Shown: one piece after another, positions 11,701 to 22,429 of the stretch
How positions within the stretch are numbered: position 1 is the first letter of the stretch
How the letters are laid out: every line of letters begins with the position of its first letter
Assembly: GCF_026151205.1 (NCBI RefSeq)
Contig: NC_087076.1
Coordinates: 2,181,692 to 2,241,691 of the forward strand
Reading direction: 5' to 3'
Origin: Bolinopsis microptera
Taxonomy: Eukaryota > Ctenophora > Tentaculata > Lobata > Bolinopsidae
DNA: 60,000 bases
Position numbers and translations under genes: made by a program
The notes under the pieces: generated by a model
Told to the model about the DNA's origin: nothing
Databases searched by the model: none
Seen by the model: the letters and a program-made list of their open reading frames with translations, nothing else

Positions 11701-14700
11701 AATGAAACAGACTTTATTAGATATTGTGTAAGCAGGCTACTGTGAGCTAAGGAATGTTTGAAGGTTAAAGGAGGGGGTAGGTAAAGAGGTGAGGGAGATT
11801 AAGGAGGAGGGATAAGAAGTGCGAGGTTTTACCTCGTCGTTCTTGTGTTCCAAGTCAGTTGTCTGGGCGGTCAGCTCCTCGTTCTGGTTCTCCAAATCCT
11901 CTATTCTCTCTTCGTAGTCTTCGTTCTGGAGCTTCCTCTCGGCCTGAACATTTCAACAGTTAGTTTGTGCTCAGTAATGACGTTCTAATATAATGTAACC
12001 ATCATTATCTTGTCTTTATTGATAAGATCACCTAACTATTCCTGGACAATTCTGACTAAATAAATTGTTCTAATTCTTCACTGCTTGGTAAGGCAATGAA
12101 ATGGACTTAGATCCATTAGTGAACATATGGAGATACCCGGAAACATGAATTAAACTATTATTTGGCTGATTGGTTTGTCTAAATTGTGTCGCTGGAAATT
12201 TACCTGACAGCAGTTCGTGAGATTCACTATTAAACATTATTCATCTTACACATTTGAAGATGAAAACACATTAATGTCAGACAGCAGCCATAGACGTGAG
12301 ACTGCTGATTATGTGATTCTAAGGCAGGGTTCTTTAGAATGTCGACTGATGGAGTTAGGTTAATTGATAAACTAGGTGTACTGCCCTTGTTCAGAAACTG
12401 CATTGAAATAATTACAGCCTCGCGGTTCGGACATAGTCTTCTTCGGTGTACTGAACAGAACCTGACGATACAATCAGACTCATGCCTGAGACGCCGTGAC
12501 ATTTCTTATGAAGGACTTAAATATATCAAGTAGCGGGATAAAATATTTCCTTGTGTTTAGAATTTGTTATTAAGAAAGAAATATAATTCAAGTTATTGTT
12601 GCCTCTTTTCGCAATATTTGAACTTTCTTCAAATGTGTAACATTTAATTGCTATTATGATAAGCTTTATACATTTTTTACTTTTATAACGCTCACCTACA
12701 TTGCTCTAGTCACTTCAAAACCAATTTTATAAATACCAATAACCTAGCTTAACGTTATGAACTGTAAAAACAACTTACATCAGCGTATTTCTCCTCGAGT
12801 TCGTGGTGGGCGACCTTGATGGTCTCAAGTTCCTTCTCGAGAGCTTCTACCTTCTCTTGTTCCTTGTATAGTGATTCTTCGAATACCTTCATCGACCTGT
12901 GAAGATGCACATTTTAGATAACTTTTTGGAAGTAGTCATCGTAGTAATTTTATTTCATTCTATACTCAAATTCATACTTAAAAGGTGTTATGATATGCCA
13001 GTCAAAACCAGTTTGGAGTCATCTCAACATTTAATAGGCAGGCTCAGATCTAAAAAGATAAAATTTCCAAATATGTAAATGGTCAACATGTCCAAATACA
13101 TGAAATATGGTGAACAAAATGTCCAAATATGCTATAAATACCTCTGTGCCTCCTCTGCTTCCTTCTCAGCGGTCTCAGCCCTGGTGGTGAGCTCAGTGAC
13201 GGAGCTCTCTGCCTTGTCTAATTCCTCCTCTGTCAAGGACAGCTTCTGATGGGCGGCTTTGAGGTCATTTTCCAGCTGAAAGAAAGGGGATGTTAGCAAC
13301 TGGGCATATCTGGTCAGCTATGGGAAACTGGAGAAGTAACAAATTTAAATACTGATTACTGATAGGTTATACTAAGTCATGTCAGTCTTGTCTGGACTCT
13401 TGTCGTTAAATATCATTAGCTTTTTAATGTGAGAGTCGCACATTTCTAGCTCTGGGATATAGATAATAATGATAATAAGGCAGCGTGTGTAATATATAGA
13501 TTGTGATCTGTAATTTGCATCATAATCAACTATACTGGTCATTAATCAGGTGGGTGGTTTGATAATGTACAAATATACATATGTAGATAACTTATACATA
13601 CAACACACGGTTAAAATAAATACACGCTACACGCTCCTACTTCTACGTTTCTTACTTCTTAAAAACGTCATTTTAGACATGCAATGATAAGATCAATATT
13701 CAATATATCAGTCATCCTTATTACGTAATCTGTTATCATTGTGTCATATTATGTGTCATATCGGCCGCCCCAACATTACACACAATCTATTATGGGGCTC
13801 CAACATTCTATACGTGCTATTATGTGACCGCTCCTTCATAAAGTGTACCGTAATGTAAGGACGGTGTCAGGTAGCCGGTATATGCGCTAATTCCTTACAC
13901 ACCGGCTCACACTTACAGATCTACTTTCTCTCAGGTACAGTGGAATATGAGTATAAAGTAAGGTCACACGTGACCAGGTGACACGTGACCAGGCCACACG
14001 TGGCCACGTGACCAGTGCGGTTATGACTCAATCCTCATCCTGGTTTGTGATCTCAGGTCTAATTTTAACGTGTTTCTCTCATCGTATAATTACATGGAGT
14101 TATGTAACACAGTAACACACATAGCACAGCACATTCTTCTGTTATATGGGGGAGGCGAGGCAATGGGAGCGGAGGTGTCTTTATATTTTATAACTTATTA
14201 CTTATAACTTAAAATGTGTAACTTTTTACTTATAACTTAAAATGTGTAAATTATTACTCATATAACTTAAAATGTGTAACTTATTACTTACAACTGATAA
14301 CTTATAATGTGTAACTTAAAACTTATAATGTGTAACTTGTAATATTACTAAAACAATAAAAAAAGGACCACATTGTTCATTATTTAACTGTGCTTTCAGA
14401 ACCCAACTATTGTAGGCACTGTATAAGAATCATAGTCTAAGAGGAACTAGTATATCAGTAAGATTGTTAATTTAAGAAGCTGCCAAATATTGAGTAGGAC
14501 TAGTAGTGTCACACTACTACAGCCATATAAATGTACGTGTAATATATAGCTGTTATCTTGTGATATTTGATACCAGTAACCACATCTACTGATAACACAT
14601 AATAGCCACCACACATCCCTTCTTGTAGTGTCTATAATAGTAACAAGTTACACCACCTATATTCCATATTATACCTTCAGCTAACATTCTCTTTACTTCT

Positions 14701-15032
14701 TAGAAAATACTTAGTCACTAATATCATTTCAATATAGGTAATACTAAGTAACAACTAATTAAGATGCTTGTTAAGTAAGTTGTTTGTTTGTTATTAGCTT
14801 AACTGTGTTCATTCTAATGGTTCATGTAAGCAGGAGCACCTCTTGCTAGATATAGTATTCATAACTAACTAGTATATAATATAACTAGTAGCCCCGGGTT
14901 TGTTAAAGGGAACATTCAATATGCAGGCCAATATAATCAGTAATTACTTAGTAAAGGCAGTAACTGTATTCTCTATTATATATTATACTTTATTATACAT
15001 ACTATTAACTATTATATAATATATACTAGTGT

Positions 15033-15075
<43 letters not shown>

Positions 15076-18000
15076 ATAATTATTACATAGAAAATAAAAA
15101 CAAGTTCATTTTAACCCTCACGAAAGTTGACCTTTATATTAACTTATAAATATAACTGTAGTAGTAATATCGTTGTTAACATAACTAGTGACAATTTGCC
15201 GAGAGGAGAGAGAATATTTGGGTTACATTGCCTTGGAGGCCGGATGAAGGGAGGGTGTTGACATATATTTCAAAACCCCACTTTACATGCCTTTTATACG
15301 GAGACGGACATGCCCAAATAAGGGCACACTAGCTGGTCGGCTGTCAGCAGGTTGAAGCTGTGAGCTTTTCGTTAATCCCTCTGCAGGACAACTAACTGTG
15401 TGTCATGTGACACCCTCACACTGACCAGTAGGAAGCTAGCTGGAATAAGTGCATGTTTTGCATATTTCCTGCAATAACCTGCTACTATTGGAAATTTCAA
15501 ACCCACAAAAAGCCCTGCAGAGTTGCCCGGAAAAAGGTGTAGCCATGGCAACCCCTTATAAGGAGATATCTGCTGATCAGACCTGAAGCCAAAGAGCTCT
15601 GGTATTTTACATTACGCTCATAATCCCGTCTGAGGCGAGTTAGCGCAAGTCAGAACTGTAACCGGGGTCGTCTCTATTGACAGGTCCTAGTATCACGTGT
15701 TATCGAGAGTAACCATGACAACACGTGATACTATAAGTTACCATGGGAACAGTAACACGTGTTACCAGGAGTTACCAGTGGAACAGTAACACGTGTTACT
15801 CTAAGTAACAAGAGGAACAGTTACACGTGCTATTCGTGTATCGGACAAATTGCTAATGAGCCAGCACGTAATTCTACAAAATGGCTTTATTTTTAATCTA
15901 CCGAACGGCCTGAAAAAGGTGACTTTAGCTAGCGGACTTTGATGATAGCTTTCTAATGATAGCTTATTATTTGATCTTTAAATCCAATTATCCAAACCCA
16001 TGCCCAATTAGGCACATTACTTATTTCACTTATTTGTTAATCTACCCAGAATATAGCTGCTATTCTATTAGCCCTAGTTTAATGGCCCAATCCTACTTCC
16101 AATAACATACCAACTCACTCAAAGGGCGAAAATGAGATTATGTCATTAAAACGGCCTTTAAACAGAATATCCCAAAAAATGGGGTAATCATATTTTAATT
16201 CTACCCGTTTACAGTAAGAATGTAAGCTACGGCACATTATAATTTATAGAATAATGATCTCATACTTAGCATTATTGCGGTACAAATTTACTTAAGTTTG
16301 ACACTCACACACTACAAGTGTAGTTACACCGCACGGAAGACCCTCCACTTTTTGACAAGTCCTCTAGTTGTGCGAGGCCGCTGGTTGAGTGGTCCTAAGT
16401 TGTGCTCCTTTGTAATGCATGTTATGTGCAAGTGTAGCTAATATACTACTACTACTAGCCAATATGCACTGCTGATTAGCTTACATCACAATAAAATCAC
16501 CGTCCTTAATATATATACTGCAACAAATGGTGGCCACTTTTCATGTAACGTGGATATAAGGAATTAAGGGGGGCAGTCTGTGTGTTAAACAAGCTGCCTT
16601 CTAAAATTAGCACATTATGAGTCTTGCTGAATATGTGGCAACAGCTGTGATGCACCCCACCCCACCACAAATAAATAACTTTTTCTTAAGCAGTCATTAG
16701 TTAATAAGGAGGTCAAATAATTGTGAGACAAAGGACCCAGTGTGTAAAGAAGAGGGAGCTAGTCCAATACACACAGCTAGGTTGTCCTATACAGTCCCAA
16801 CTCAAGAGAGGTCAGGCCTGTATTAAGCGTATTTAGTGTACACAATTTGCGGTTACACGCCACCAACAGAGACCATGCTAGCTCTCTTACTGGAACACGG
16901 CCCCCAACAATAGCTACCTAGCTAGCTGGGTAGGTATGTGGGTGGGTGGGTAGGACCTCCAATTATATCCTACTAAATACCCCACATTGGATAAATACTC
17001 CTAAATAAGTTCAACCCAGTAACATAGCTGACAATTGAACCTGACAATTGAAACAGGTTGGAGAAAAGCATACTTAATATGTTTCCTAATCAGTGTAGTA
17101 ATCAATGCAGCGGAAACTGAATAAGTTTCCAGGAGAGGTCAGGGGTAACTAGGGAACAGTTACCAGGGAGAGAGTTACCAGGGAATAGTTACCAGGGGAA
17201 TAGTTACCAGGGGAATGAATGAGAGAGAAGAATAGGCGTATTGATTGTTATATTTTACTAACGGAGAATGAGAAAGAATAGCCATTAAAACAGTCAGATA
17301 TTTGGTATAAATAACGAACCATTTCCCATATCCAGGGGTTCTCGCATTAACAACTACAGCCATGAATATTATTTTTGAAGCAGTATCTCTCGACATTCCA
17401 GCAATCGTCTATAATTTCAGGTTTGAAATTGAATTTTACCGTTTAAGAAAATATCTCCAAGATTGCACCATCCTCGAAAGCTTAGAGCTTTTATACAACG
17501 ATATTGAACAAATGTTTGTCCCAGTATCGCAGACTTGGATGAACTTGTATATGTGAATTGTATAAGATATTTAAATATAAGGAATGGTAGTATAATGAGC
17601 GGCCGCTAGTTTAGAAAATATTATTTAGCTGTGAAATAACACTCAACACTGCATATCTACTGCATTTATTAACTAGTTGAATGATATGGTACTAGTGTAA
17701 CCTACTTTATATAAATATATAAATATATAACATATATAGTATATAGGTAGGTTTAGGTAGGTATATAAATATCTAAAAATATTTATATTCATGAACCAAG
17801 TTTCAGGTAAATTCTCTCAACTTGGTTTAATTGTCAATGTTATAGACTGTATGGGGCTCCAAGGAGTTACTAGCTTGTGTTAAAAATGACTATAGATAGC
17901 ACAGCATAAGAACTTAGTTGAAAAAAAAATTATCGGAAAAATTCTAATCAAGGTATCATGCCGGAGAGAGCCTCACTTACTTTATCGATCACAACTTCCT

Positions 18001-19786
18001 TCTCTCTGAGGGTAGCCTCTGAACCGTTGGCCCTGTCGTTGGCCTCATCAAGCTCTTGCTTGAGGTTGGCTACTTTTTTCTTTATGTTCATTACTCCGGA
18101 GTCTGACTTGGTCATGATGGATATTTTTCCTGGACGACTAACACAACTAAAGTTAACAAGATGGAACTAACAAGATGGTCAACTGGGTGACTAAACTAGT
18201 TGCTTACGATTATAAACGGACTGCTCTAGGAACAACTGTGACGTACTGACGGTTCAACAAAATTCTCCACTGAGACCAGCTCGTTCAATTACATTTAATT
18301 TCCTCGCGCTGCGAGATTGCGTGCGGAGGTAGCTTCGCGTGGGTTCAGTGATTTTCTGTCAACGCTAAATTAACGCAACGCGTTATATCCTGCAGAAGCT
18401 AAATTAGCAGAATCATATTTGTCATTCACGGTAGTTACTGTTTTATTAAACCATGACTTAGACCTGACATTGTAACTGATAAACAACTAAAGGTACACAC
18501 TCAATTTCCCAGCAATTATTGCAGAATTGATCACAAAAACTAAAACTTGAGCCGCGCACAACAAAAGAGCAATCATATTTCAAAATGGAATGCAGCATAT
18601 CATAGCACTGCGGACTGCAGCCATATTTTCTTCAATATCGGATATCGTATAGCTACGGCTTACACTCCAAAATTCTATTCTGATATTGGAAGTTAACGTA
18701 TTGATTTAATTAAATAAGGCAACAAAAACTTAAACACGAAAGCCGTAACAAGTCAATAATTAATAATATCTTACTGGGCGGCGCTCAACGTGTCATTCCG
18801 CCGAATCTCTATTTTATGTTTATGAACATTATAGCCTGGGGTCCCCAGGTAAATAATATGTAGTAGATCACAAAATATAAAATAACAAACGTAACTTAGT
18901 AATTATGGTGACACGGACGTAGTCTAGTGCAAACATCTGCAATTTGTGGTTTCACTTTTCAGGTTTAATGAGTGATTTCAAAAACAATTAAAAGTGACTA
19001 GTACACTGTACAGTAACCAATAATCAAAAATTAAAAAGGCCAGGCTAGGGCCCCATATTTACAATTTAACAATTAATATTTAAATAACTAATTTACAGTG
19101 CGTGTAAACTCAAAACTATTTCTGTAAAATTTAAACTAATTTGAAACCCACGTGACTGGTAACAAAGTCAGTTTTAATAAATATGATATACATAATTATA
19201 TGAAACAATATTAATAAAATATTATATCAGCAAGACAATAGTTGAGGCTGGTATTTACATGTTATTTGTTGTTTTATGGTTTTAAACTGCACATCCCAAT
19301 TGATATTGATGATTGACAGCGTACATGGTACATGGTACAGCACGAGGCACAACACAAATGGGCATTCTGCTATGTTTGATGTATGAACTACCTTATCGAT
19401 TATATAATAGCGAAAGTATTTACACGTACACCCAGTCTGATCATAAATCTATGAACTACATTATAATTATATAGTAATTATGCAATGAATGAGTTAATAT
19501 TTCTTTGCACCAAAAGTTTTCAGTTTCACTTTCAGAATTGAAGTCTATGGTATTCTGGTCTCTGAGTCTATGTCGTTTACAAATAAACAAACTAAAAAGA
19601 AATAGAATGTGTCGAATAACAGTTCAGGATTTATTAGAAAACTTAAACACCTACCTTTTCGATGATAACCTCCTTTTCTGCGAGTTGTTCCTCGGCCTCG
19701 GCTGCGCGGCTTTGGACATCATCCAATTCGCTCTTGAGAGTTGCTACTTTCTTTTTGATGAGGTTAACACCCGATTCTGAAGCCAT
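5682..19786 (-). CDS. Tropomyosin gene with alternative first and last exons
   Basis: It encodes tropomyosin, the two-stranded coiled coil that lies along actin filaments and gates myosin and other actin-binding proteins. Exons, all minus strand with GT-AG borders: 1a 19655-19786 or 1b 17981-18115; 2 13142-13275; 3 12779-12896; 4 11833-11943; 5 10491-10561; 6 10296-10371; 7 9137-9269; last exon 9a 7339-7421 or 9b 5682-5764. Phases join throughout. The product is 285 (1a) or 286 (1b) residues, against a usual 284. Heptad coiled coil runs the whole length, with family-like stretches such as TEEELDKAESS, RAETAEKEAEEAQ and LKKMEAAEGL. An additional candidate last exon lies at 8491-8813. The paired ends suggest muscle and non-muscle or tissue forms from two promoters and 3' choice; this is inference from family habit. 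Confidence 0.92.
7339..7421 (-). CDS. Tropomyosin exon 9a (alternative last exon)
   Basis: 83 bp, phase-1 acceptor, reading DLEREQESHKTTRADLEELN then AEINDI and stop. It is the same length as 9b, with 15 of 26 residues identical. The ending -DI corresponds to the ...NDMTSI end that overlaps the next dimer. Confidence 0.9.
7440..8490. other. Intronic/intergenic stretch with TTTCACT-rich repeats
   Basis: Between 7500 and 7660 the word 'cactttcact' and variants recur at irregular 25-40 bp intervals. The rest shows no exon on either strand, apart from the possible 3' untranslated part of the candidate exon 8 just below 8491. Confidence 0.5.
8491..8813 (-). CDS. Candidate third alternative last exon of tropomyosin (107 codons)
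   Basis: The acceptor is TTTAG at 8814-8818. The reading frame from exon 7 continues for 107 codons and ends at TAA (8491). The start LRGRKFVNKDVLSHI is followed by two homologous units, VGEIRGNCEMEIEAMERVIA... and VGEIEDDREVTVEAMEELNA..., of about 41 and 44 residues, each ending in a K-E/Q-W motif. The charge pattern is helical or coiled-coil-like. It is not needed to reach normal tropomyosin length, and the protein would be 365 residues with it. It may be a lineage-specific isoform exon or an unrelated exon; there is no expression evidence. Confidence 0.55.
9137..9269 (-). CDS. Tropomyosin exon 7
   Basis: 133 bp, 44 codons plus 1 nt. QSEREEKLEENIRELEQSKS is followed by the RAENAERQIQVLDENI segment, the counterpart of RAEFAERSVAKLEKTID. 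Its phase-1 end fits the candidate exon 8 and exons 9a and 9b alike, which makes it the choice point for the C-terminus. Confidence 0.92.
10296..10371 (-). CDS. Tropomyosin exon 6
   Basis: 76 bp, reading KVKELEIEVTNINNILKKME then AAEGL. It matches the classical ELEEEL-x-x-V-x-NNLKSLEAA segment. Donor GTAAGT. Confidence 0.92.
10491..10561 (-). CDS. Tropomyosin exon 5
   Basis: 71 bp, reading ANRKIKMLEEDLSRAEGNSE then TAE. It matches the I-x-x-LE-x-DL-x-RAE segment conserved across tropomyosins, where RAEERAE is usual. Confidence 0.92.
11833..11943 (-). CDS. Tropomyosin exon 4
   Basis: 111 bp, 37 codons, phase 0 on both sides: AERKLQNEDYEERIEDLENQ, then a charged coiled coil ending HKNDE. Acidic and amide-rich compared with the usual AERKYEEVARKL segment. 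Confidence 0.9.
12779..12896 (-). CDS. Tropomyosin exon 3
   Basis: 118 bp. It begins SMKVFEESLYKEQEKVEALE, the counterpart of the GMKV-I/F-E segment of tropomyosins, and ends ELEEKYAD before donor GTAAGT. Confidence 0.92.
13142..13275 (-). CDS. Tropomyosin exon 2
   Basis: 134 bp, phase 0 in and phase 2 out. It reads LENDLKAAHQKLSLTEEELD then KAESSVTELTTRAETAEKEA; the ENDL...EEELDKAE pattern is typical of tropomyosin residues 40-80. Confidence 0.92.
13966..14016. repeat. Cluster of CACGTG palindromes in tropomyosin intron 1
   Basis: CACACGTGACC, GACACGTGACC, CCACACGTGGCC and CACGTGACC lie within 50 bp. CACGTG is the E-box core bound by MYC/USF/MITF-type bHLH factors, but the tight spacing also fits a small tandem repeat. 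Similar clusters occur elsewhere in this window. Confidence 0.5.
14175..14345. repeat. AT-rich tandem repeat, unit about 28 bp
   Basis: The words 'aacttattacttataactt' and 'aaaatgtgtaact' alternate about six times. Simple slippage-type repeat inside tropomyosin intron 1. Confidence 0.75.
15034..15075. repeat. Poly-C tract of about 42 bases
   Basis: An uninterrupted C-run in tropomyosin intron 1. Long homopolymers are poorly sequenced, so the true length is uncertain. Confidence 0.95.
15690..15835. repeat. Minisatellite of ~36-bp units each carrying AACACGTGTTAC
   Basis: Units run 'gtaacacgtgttac' followed by 'caggagttaccagtggaaca' or 'tctaagtaacaagaggaaca'. CACGTG recurs at about 15695, 15721, 15754, 15790 and 15826. 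The array lies in tropomyosin intron 1. Confidence 0.75.
17150..17216. repeat. Short minisatellite (GTTACCAGGGGAATA)
   Basis: About four copies of a 15-17 bp unit 'agttaccagggraata'. No function is suggested by the sequence. Confidence 0.75.
17981..18115 (-). CDS. Tropomyosin exon 1b (alternative first exon, 45 codons)
   Basis: It begins MTKSDSGVMNIKKKVANLKQ and ends REKEVVIDK, with donor GTAAGT. It is clearly homologous to exon 1a (same SGV-x-x-IKKKVA-x-LK-x-ELD pattern), so the two arose by exon duplication. It lies about 1.5 kb downstream of 1a and presumably has its own promoter. Confidence 0.9.
18771..18852. mobile_element. 82-bp miniature element, relative of 3999-4069
   Basis: It starts TTACTGGGCGGCGCTCAACG and ends CCCCAGGTAA, so the ends are inverted (TTAC-TGGG). 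ATAATATC at 18763-18770 and ATAATATG at 18853-18860 form an 8-bp target duplication with one mismatch. Eight bp suits a hAT-type element. It lies just upstream of tropomyosin exon 1b. Confidence 0.75.
19655..19786 (-). CDS. Tropomyosin exon 1a (alternative first exon, 44 codons)
   Basis: It begins MASESGVNLIKKKVATLKSE and ends EKEVIIEK, with donor GTAGGT. Tropomyosins normally begin M-D-A-I-K-K-K; here about seven extra residues precede the IKKK motif. The extension alters the N-terminal overlap region that joins tropomyosin dimers head to tail. It ends in phase 0, like exon 1b. Confidence 0.9.
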
Positions 19787-20880
19787 TTTTACCTAGTGAG
19801 CTGATGTTTTGTGTCAGATAGAATTTCGAGAATATACACACCCACCACAGCCTGTAGATCAAAAGAGGGAGACACATCGATAAGATGTGGGCACAGATAA
19901 GAAGGGACACAGCAAACGGTAATAAAACACTACCAGCTTTAAGCAACTATATCAATATCATACTCGTAGTCATCATGTCGATTATCGATATAATACCCGA
20001 TACCGGCTACAATTTAGGTGATGTCATCGTGATGACACTTAACAACTACAATTTAAAATTTAAGTTTTTCAAAACATCCAAAGAAAACGCTAATATTAAC
20101 GTAACACTGGTACACTAGCACAACTCCTGACCACTAACAAACACTACTACTACTAGATCAAATAATTCTGCTACCGTGTAAAATTGGCTTAACTATGACA
20201 ATCTAATTTTAGGAATCAACTACAATCACGGATCATTAACTTGCTTTGATAATAAATTCTGATCTCTTGAGTGACAATTTTTGTTTACGGTATTTGTTTA
20301 CAGTATTTGGATGTTATTAAGAGCTCACTTAGGGAAACTTAAGGCTATTAAAAGCTCACTTAGGGAAAATATTTGCTTATTTATATAAGGACAATTGAAA
20401 AGTAGTATTATGAAAGCTCTTTTGTATCGTGAGTGACAGATGAAGTGTTGAATTGTTAAAAATAGGACACCTTTACAGAATTAGTAGAATTAGGGGAAGC
20501 CACATAAACGCAGGAAAAGCCAAAAAAAAATTCTTTGACATGAGCAATAAACTTCCACTGGATCGGGGACAATAATTCAGTGTTCAGACCATCCATGCAA
20601 GAAAATAAATGGGGTATGACAAAAGGTAAACCATTTTGTTGACGAATGATGAGACTGAAGGTGTCTTAAAGCAAACAGGCTGAGACAGCTTGCCTGATTG
20701 TGTGGCTGACCTGTTCGAATAAAGCAGCAAAAGAGCCCGCTGAAGGATCCAATCATCACCCACAGGCGGATTAGAGTGGCTAATTCAGCAGAAATCTGCC
20801 GGATAAAAACAAAGCGCAGAACTTATTGCAAGCTTCCAGCAAGGTGCTCCTCACACCACTCAGTGGACCGGGTGATAGGA
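19787..20880. other. 5' flank of tropomyosin, no gene seen
   Basis: The upstream region of exon 1a must hold its promoter. A duplicated word 'agctcacttagggaaa' stands at about 20322 and 20351. Short frames on both strands show no recognisable domain. Confidence 0.5.
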
Positions 20881-20884
20881 TGCA

Positions 20885-21160
20885 AAGTGAAATGGCGTGA
20901 TGATTTCACTGAAGAGCAAGTGAAATGGCGTGAAGAATTCACTACAGGACGCAGAGTGAAATGGCGTGAAGATTTCACTGAAGAGTAAGTGAAATGACGT
21001 GATGATTTCACTGAGAGCAAGTTGAAATGGCGTAATGATTTCACTGAGAGCAAAGTGAAATTGCGTGATGATTTCACTGAGAAGCAAGGTGAAATAGTGT
21101 GATGATTTCACTGAGAGCAAGGTGAAATGGCGTGATGATTTCACTGAGAAATATGTGAGA
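20885..21160. repeat. Minisatellite, unit about 36 bp
   Basis: The unit 'gtgaaatggcgtgatgattt' plus 'cactgagagcaa' is repeated seven to eight times with point changes and small indels. Reading frames across it (SVKSSRHFT-like) only reflect the repeat. Confidence 0.9.
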
Positions 21161-21239
21161 TAAATAATTTCACACTCAGTAACAAACCACACGAGTGGTA
21201 TTATAGACGGTCTATCCTGCACATTTGAGGTATTATCGC

Positions 21240-21930
21240 GCTTCAAATAATAGCAAGCCTGCAGAATGTTATTCTATTAAAATACGGTTCGGCAATACTA
21301 ACGTAATTTACTCCTGTTTCCTTAAAGTAGGCTGCGCCATTGGCTGTGGCCGCTTCCTGGCTTTCTCTAAAGCACAAACGGAAGCTACACTGTGAAAAAC
21401 ATCGCTAGTTCCTTTCCACTCCATTTACTGATAGAATATTTTCATTTTATTATTATTACTCTCCCCGGCTTGGTCTCGCTTAATGTAACATGAGTAAAAT
21501 TAAAACTATGATTTGGACCCAAAATCATGGACACTAATGCCGAAGTAGCCTGAAAATATTGGAGTCTATATTTGACATTTAGAATTGCTGTAAATTAAAT
21601 ATTCAGGGAAAGCGTTTCAAAATTCAATTAACATGTTGGTCGAATGTGGTAATTGGTAACTCCGAGAAATTTAAAGGCGAATATTTTTAGAAACTAGAAA
21701 TATAATAGCCACACTGACACATAATTTAGTCCTTGTAGACTGTGAAATGGTTGCATATTACAAGCACCACTAAATAATGCAACACTGGACCAATTATCAA
21801 CTTATAGTCGCCTAATAGAATCAGTGAATTATTTAATTTCCATTATTTTACTCTAAAATGTCTGCAGGGCGTTGGACGCCGTTCATGGGTGTGAAACGTT
21901 CTAAAGAGAACAGTGCATTGTGAGGGGACG
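21240..21930. other. Intergenic, no feature recognised
   Basis: AT-rich single-copy-looking sequence with no exon-like coding bias on either strand. Confidence 0.4.
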
Positions 21931-21932
21931 GA

Positions 21933-22425
21933 AAACAATGCTAGGGAGCACTACACGTTGCTAGGGAGTGTTATATGTTGCTAGGGGGTATTACACGTTG
22001 CTAGGGAGTGTTATATGTTGCTAGGGAGTGTTACAAATTCTAAGGAGTGTTTTATGTTGCTATGGAGTGTTATATGTTGCTAGGGGGTATTACACGTTGC
22101 TAGGGAGTGTTATATGTTGCTAGGGAGTGTTACAAATTCTAAGGTGTGTTTTATGTTGCTATGGAGTGTTATATGTTGCTAGGGGGTATTACACGTTGCT
22201 AGGGAGTGTTATATGTCGCTAGAGAGTGTTACAAATTCTAAGAAGTGCTATATGTTGCCAGGGAGTGTTATATGTTGCTAGGGAGTGTTATATGTTGCTA
22301 GGGAGTGTTATATGTCGCTAGATAGTGTTACAAATTCTAAGAAGTGCTATATGTTGCTAGGAAGTGTTACCTGTTGGTAAGGAGTGTTTTATGTTGCTAG
22401 GAAGTGTTACCTCTTGTTAGGGCAC
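21933..22425. repeat. Minisatellite, unit about 20 bp (GTTGCTAGGGAGTGTTATAT)
   Basis: About 24 units, with higher-order pattern: blocks 'tgctagggggtattacacgt' and 'gagtgttacaaattctaa' recur every 100 bp or so, showing amplification of multi-unit blocks. Confidence 0.92.
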
Positions 22426-22429
22426 GTAA

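Noticed and set aside
15034-15075. Poly-C tract as a functional or structural element
   Set aside because: Homopolymer runs of C or G also occur near 10850, 26285, 33540, 40560 and 42455, so this looks like a genome-wide slippage habit and the lengths are unreliable.
20823-21246. Repeated SVKSSRHFT-type frames on the minus strand
   Set aside because: They follow the 36-bp minisatellite unit exactly, as expected from a repeat whose length is a multiple of three, and show no coding-type substitutions.
21933-22425. Regular short repeats that might be taken for a CRISPR array
   Set aside because: Units are contiguous with no unique spacers, in a eukaryotic intergenic region. The same applies to the arrays at 20885, 24310, 29524 and 31797.
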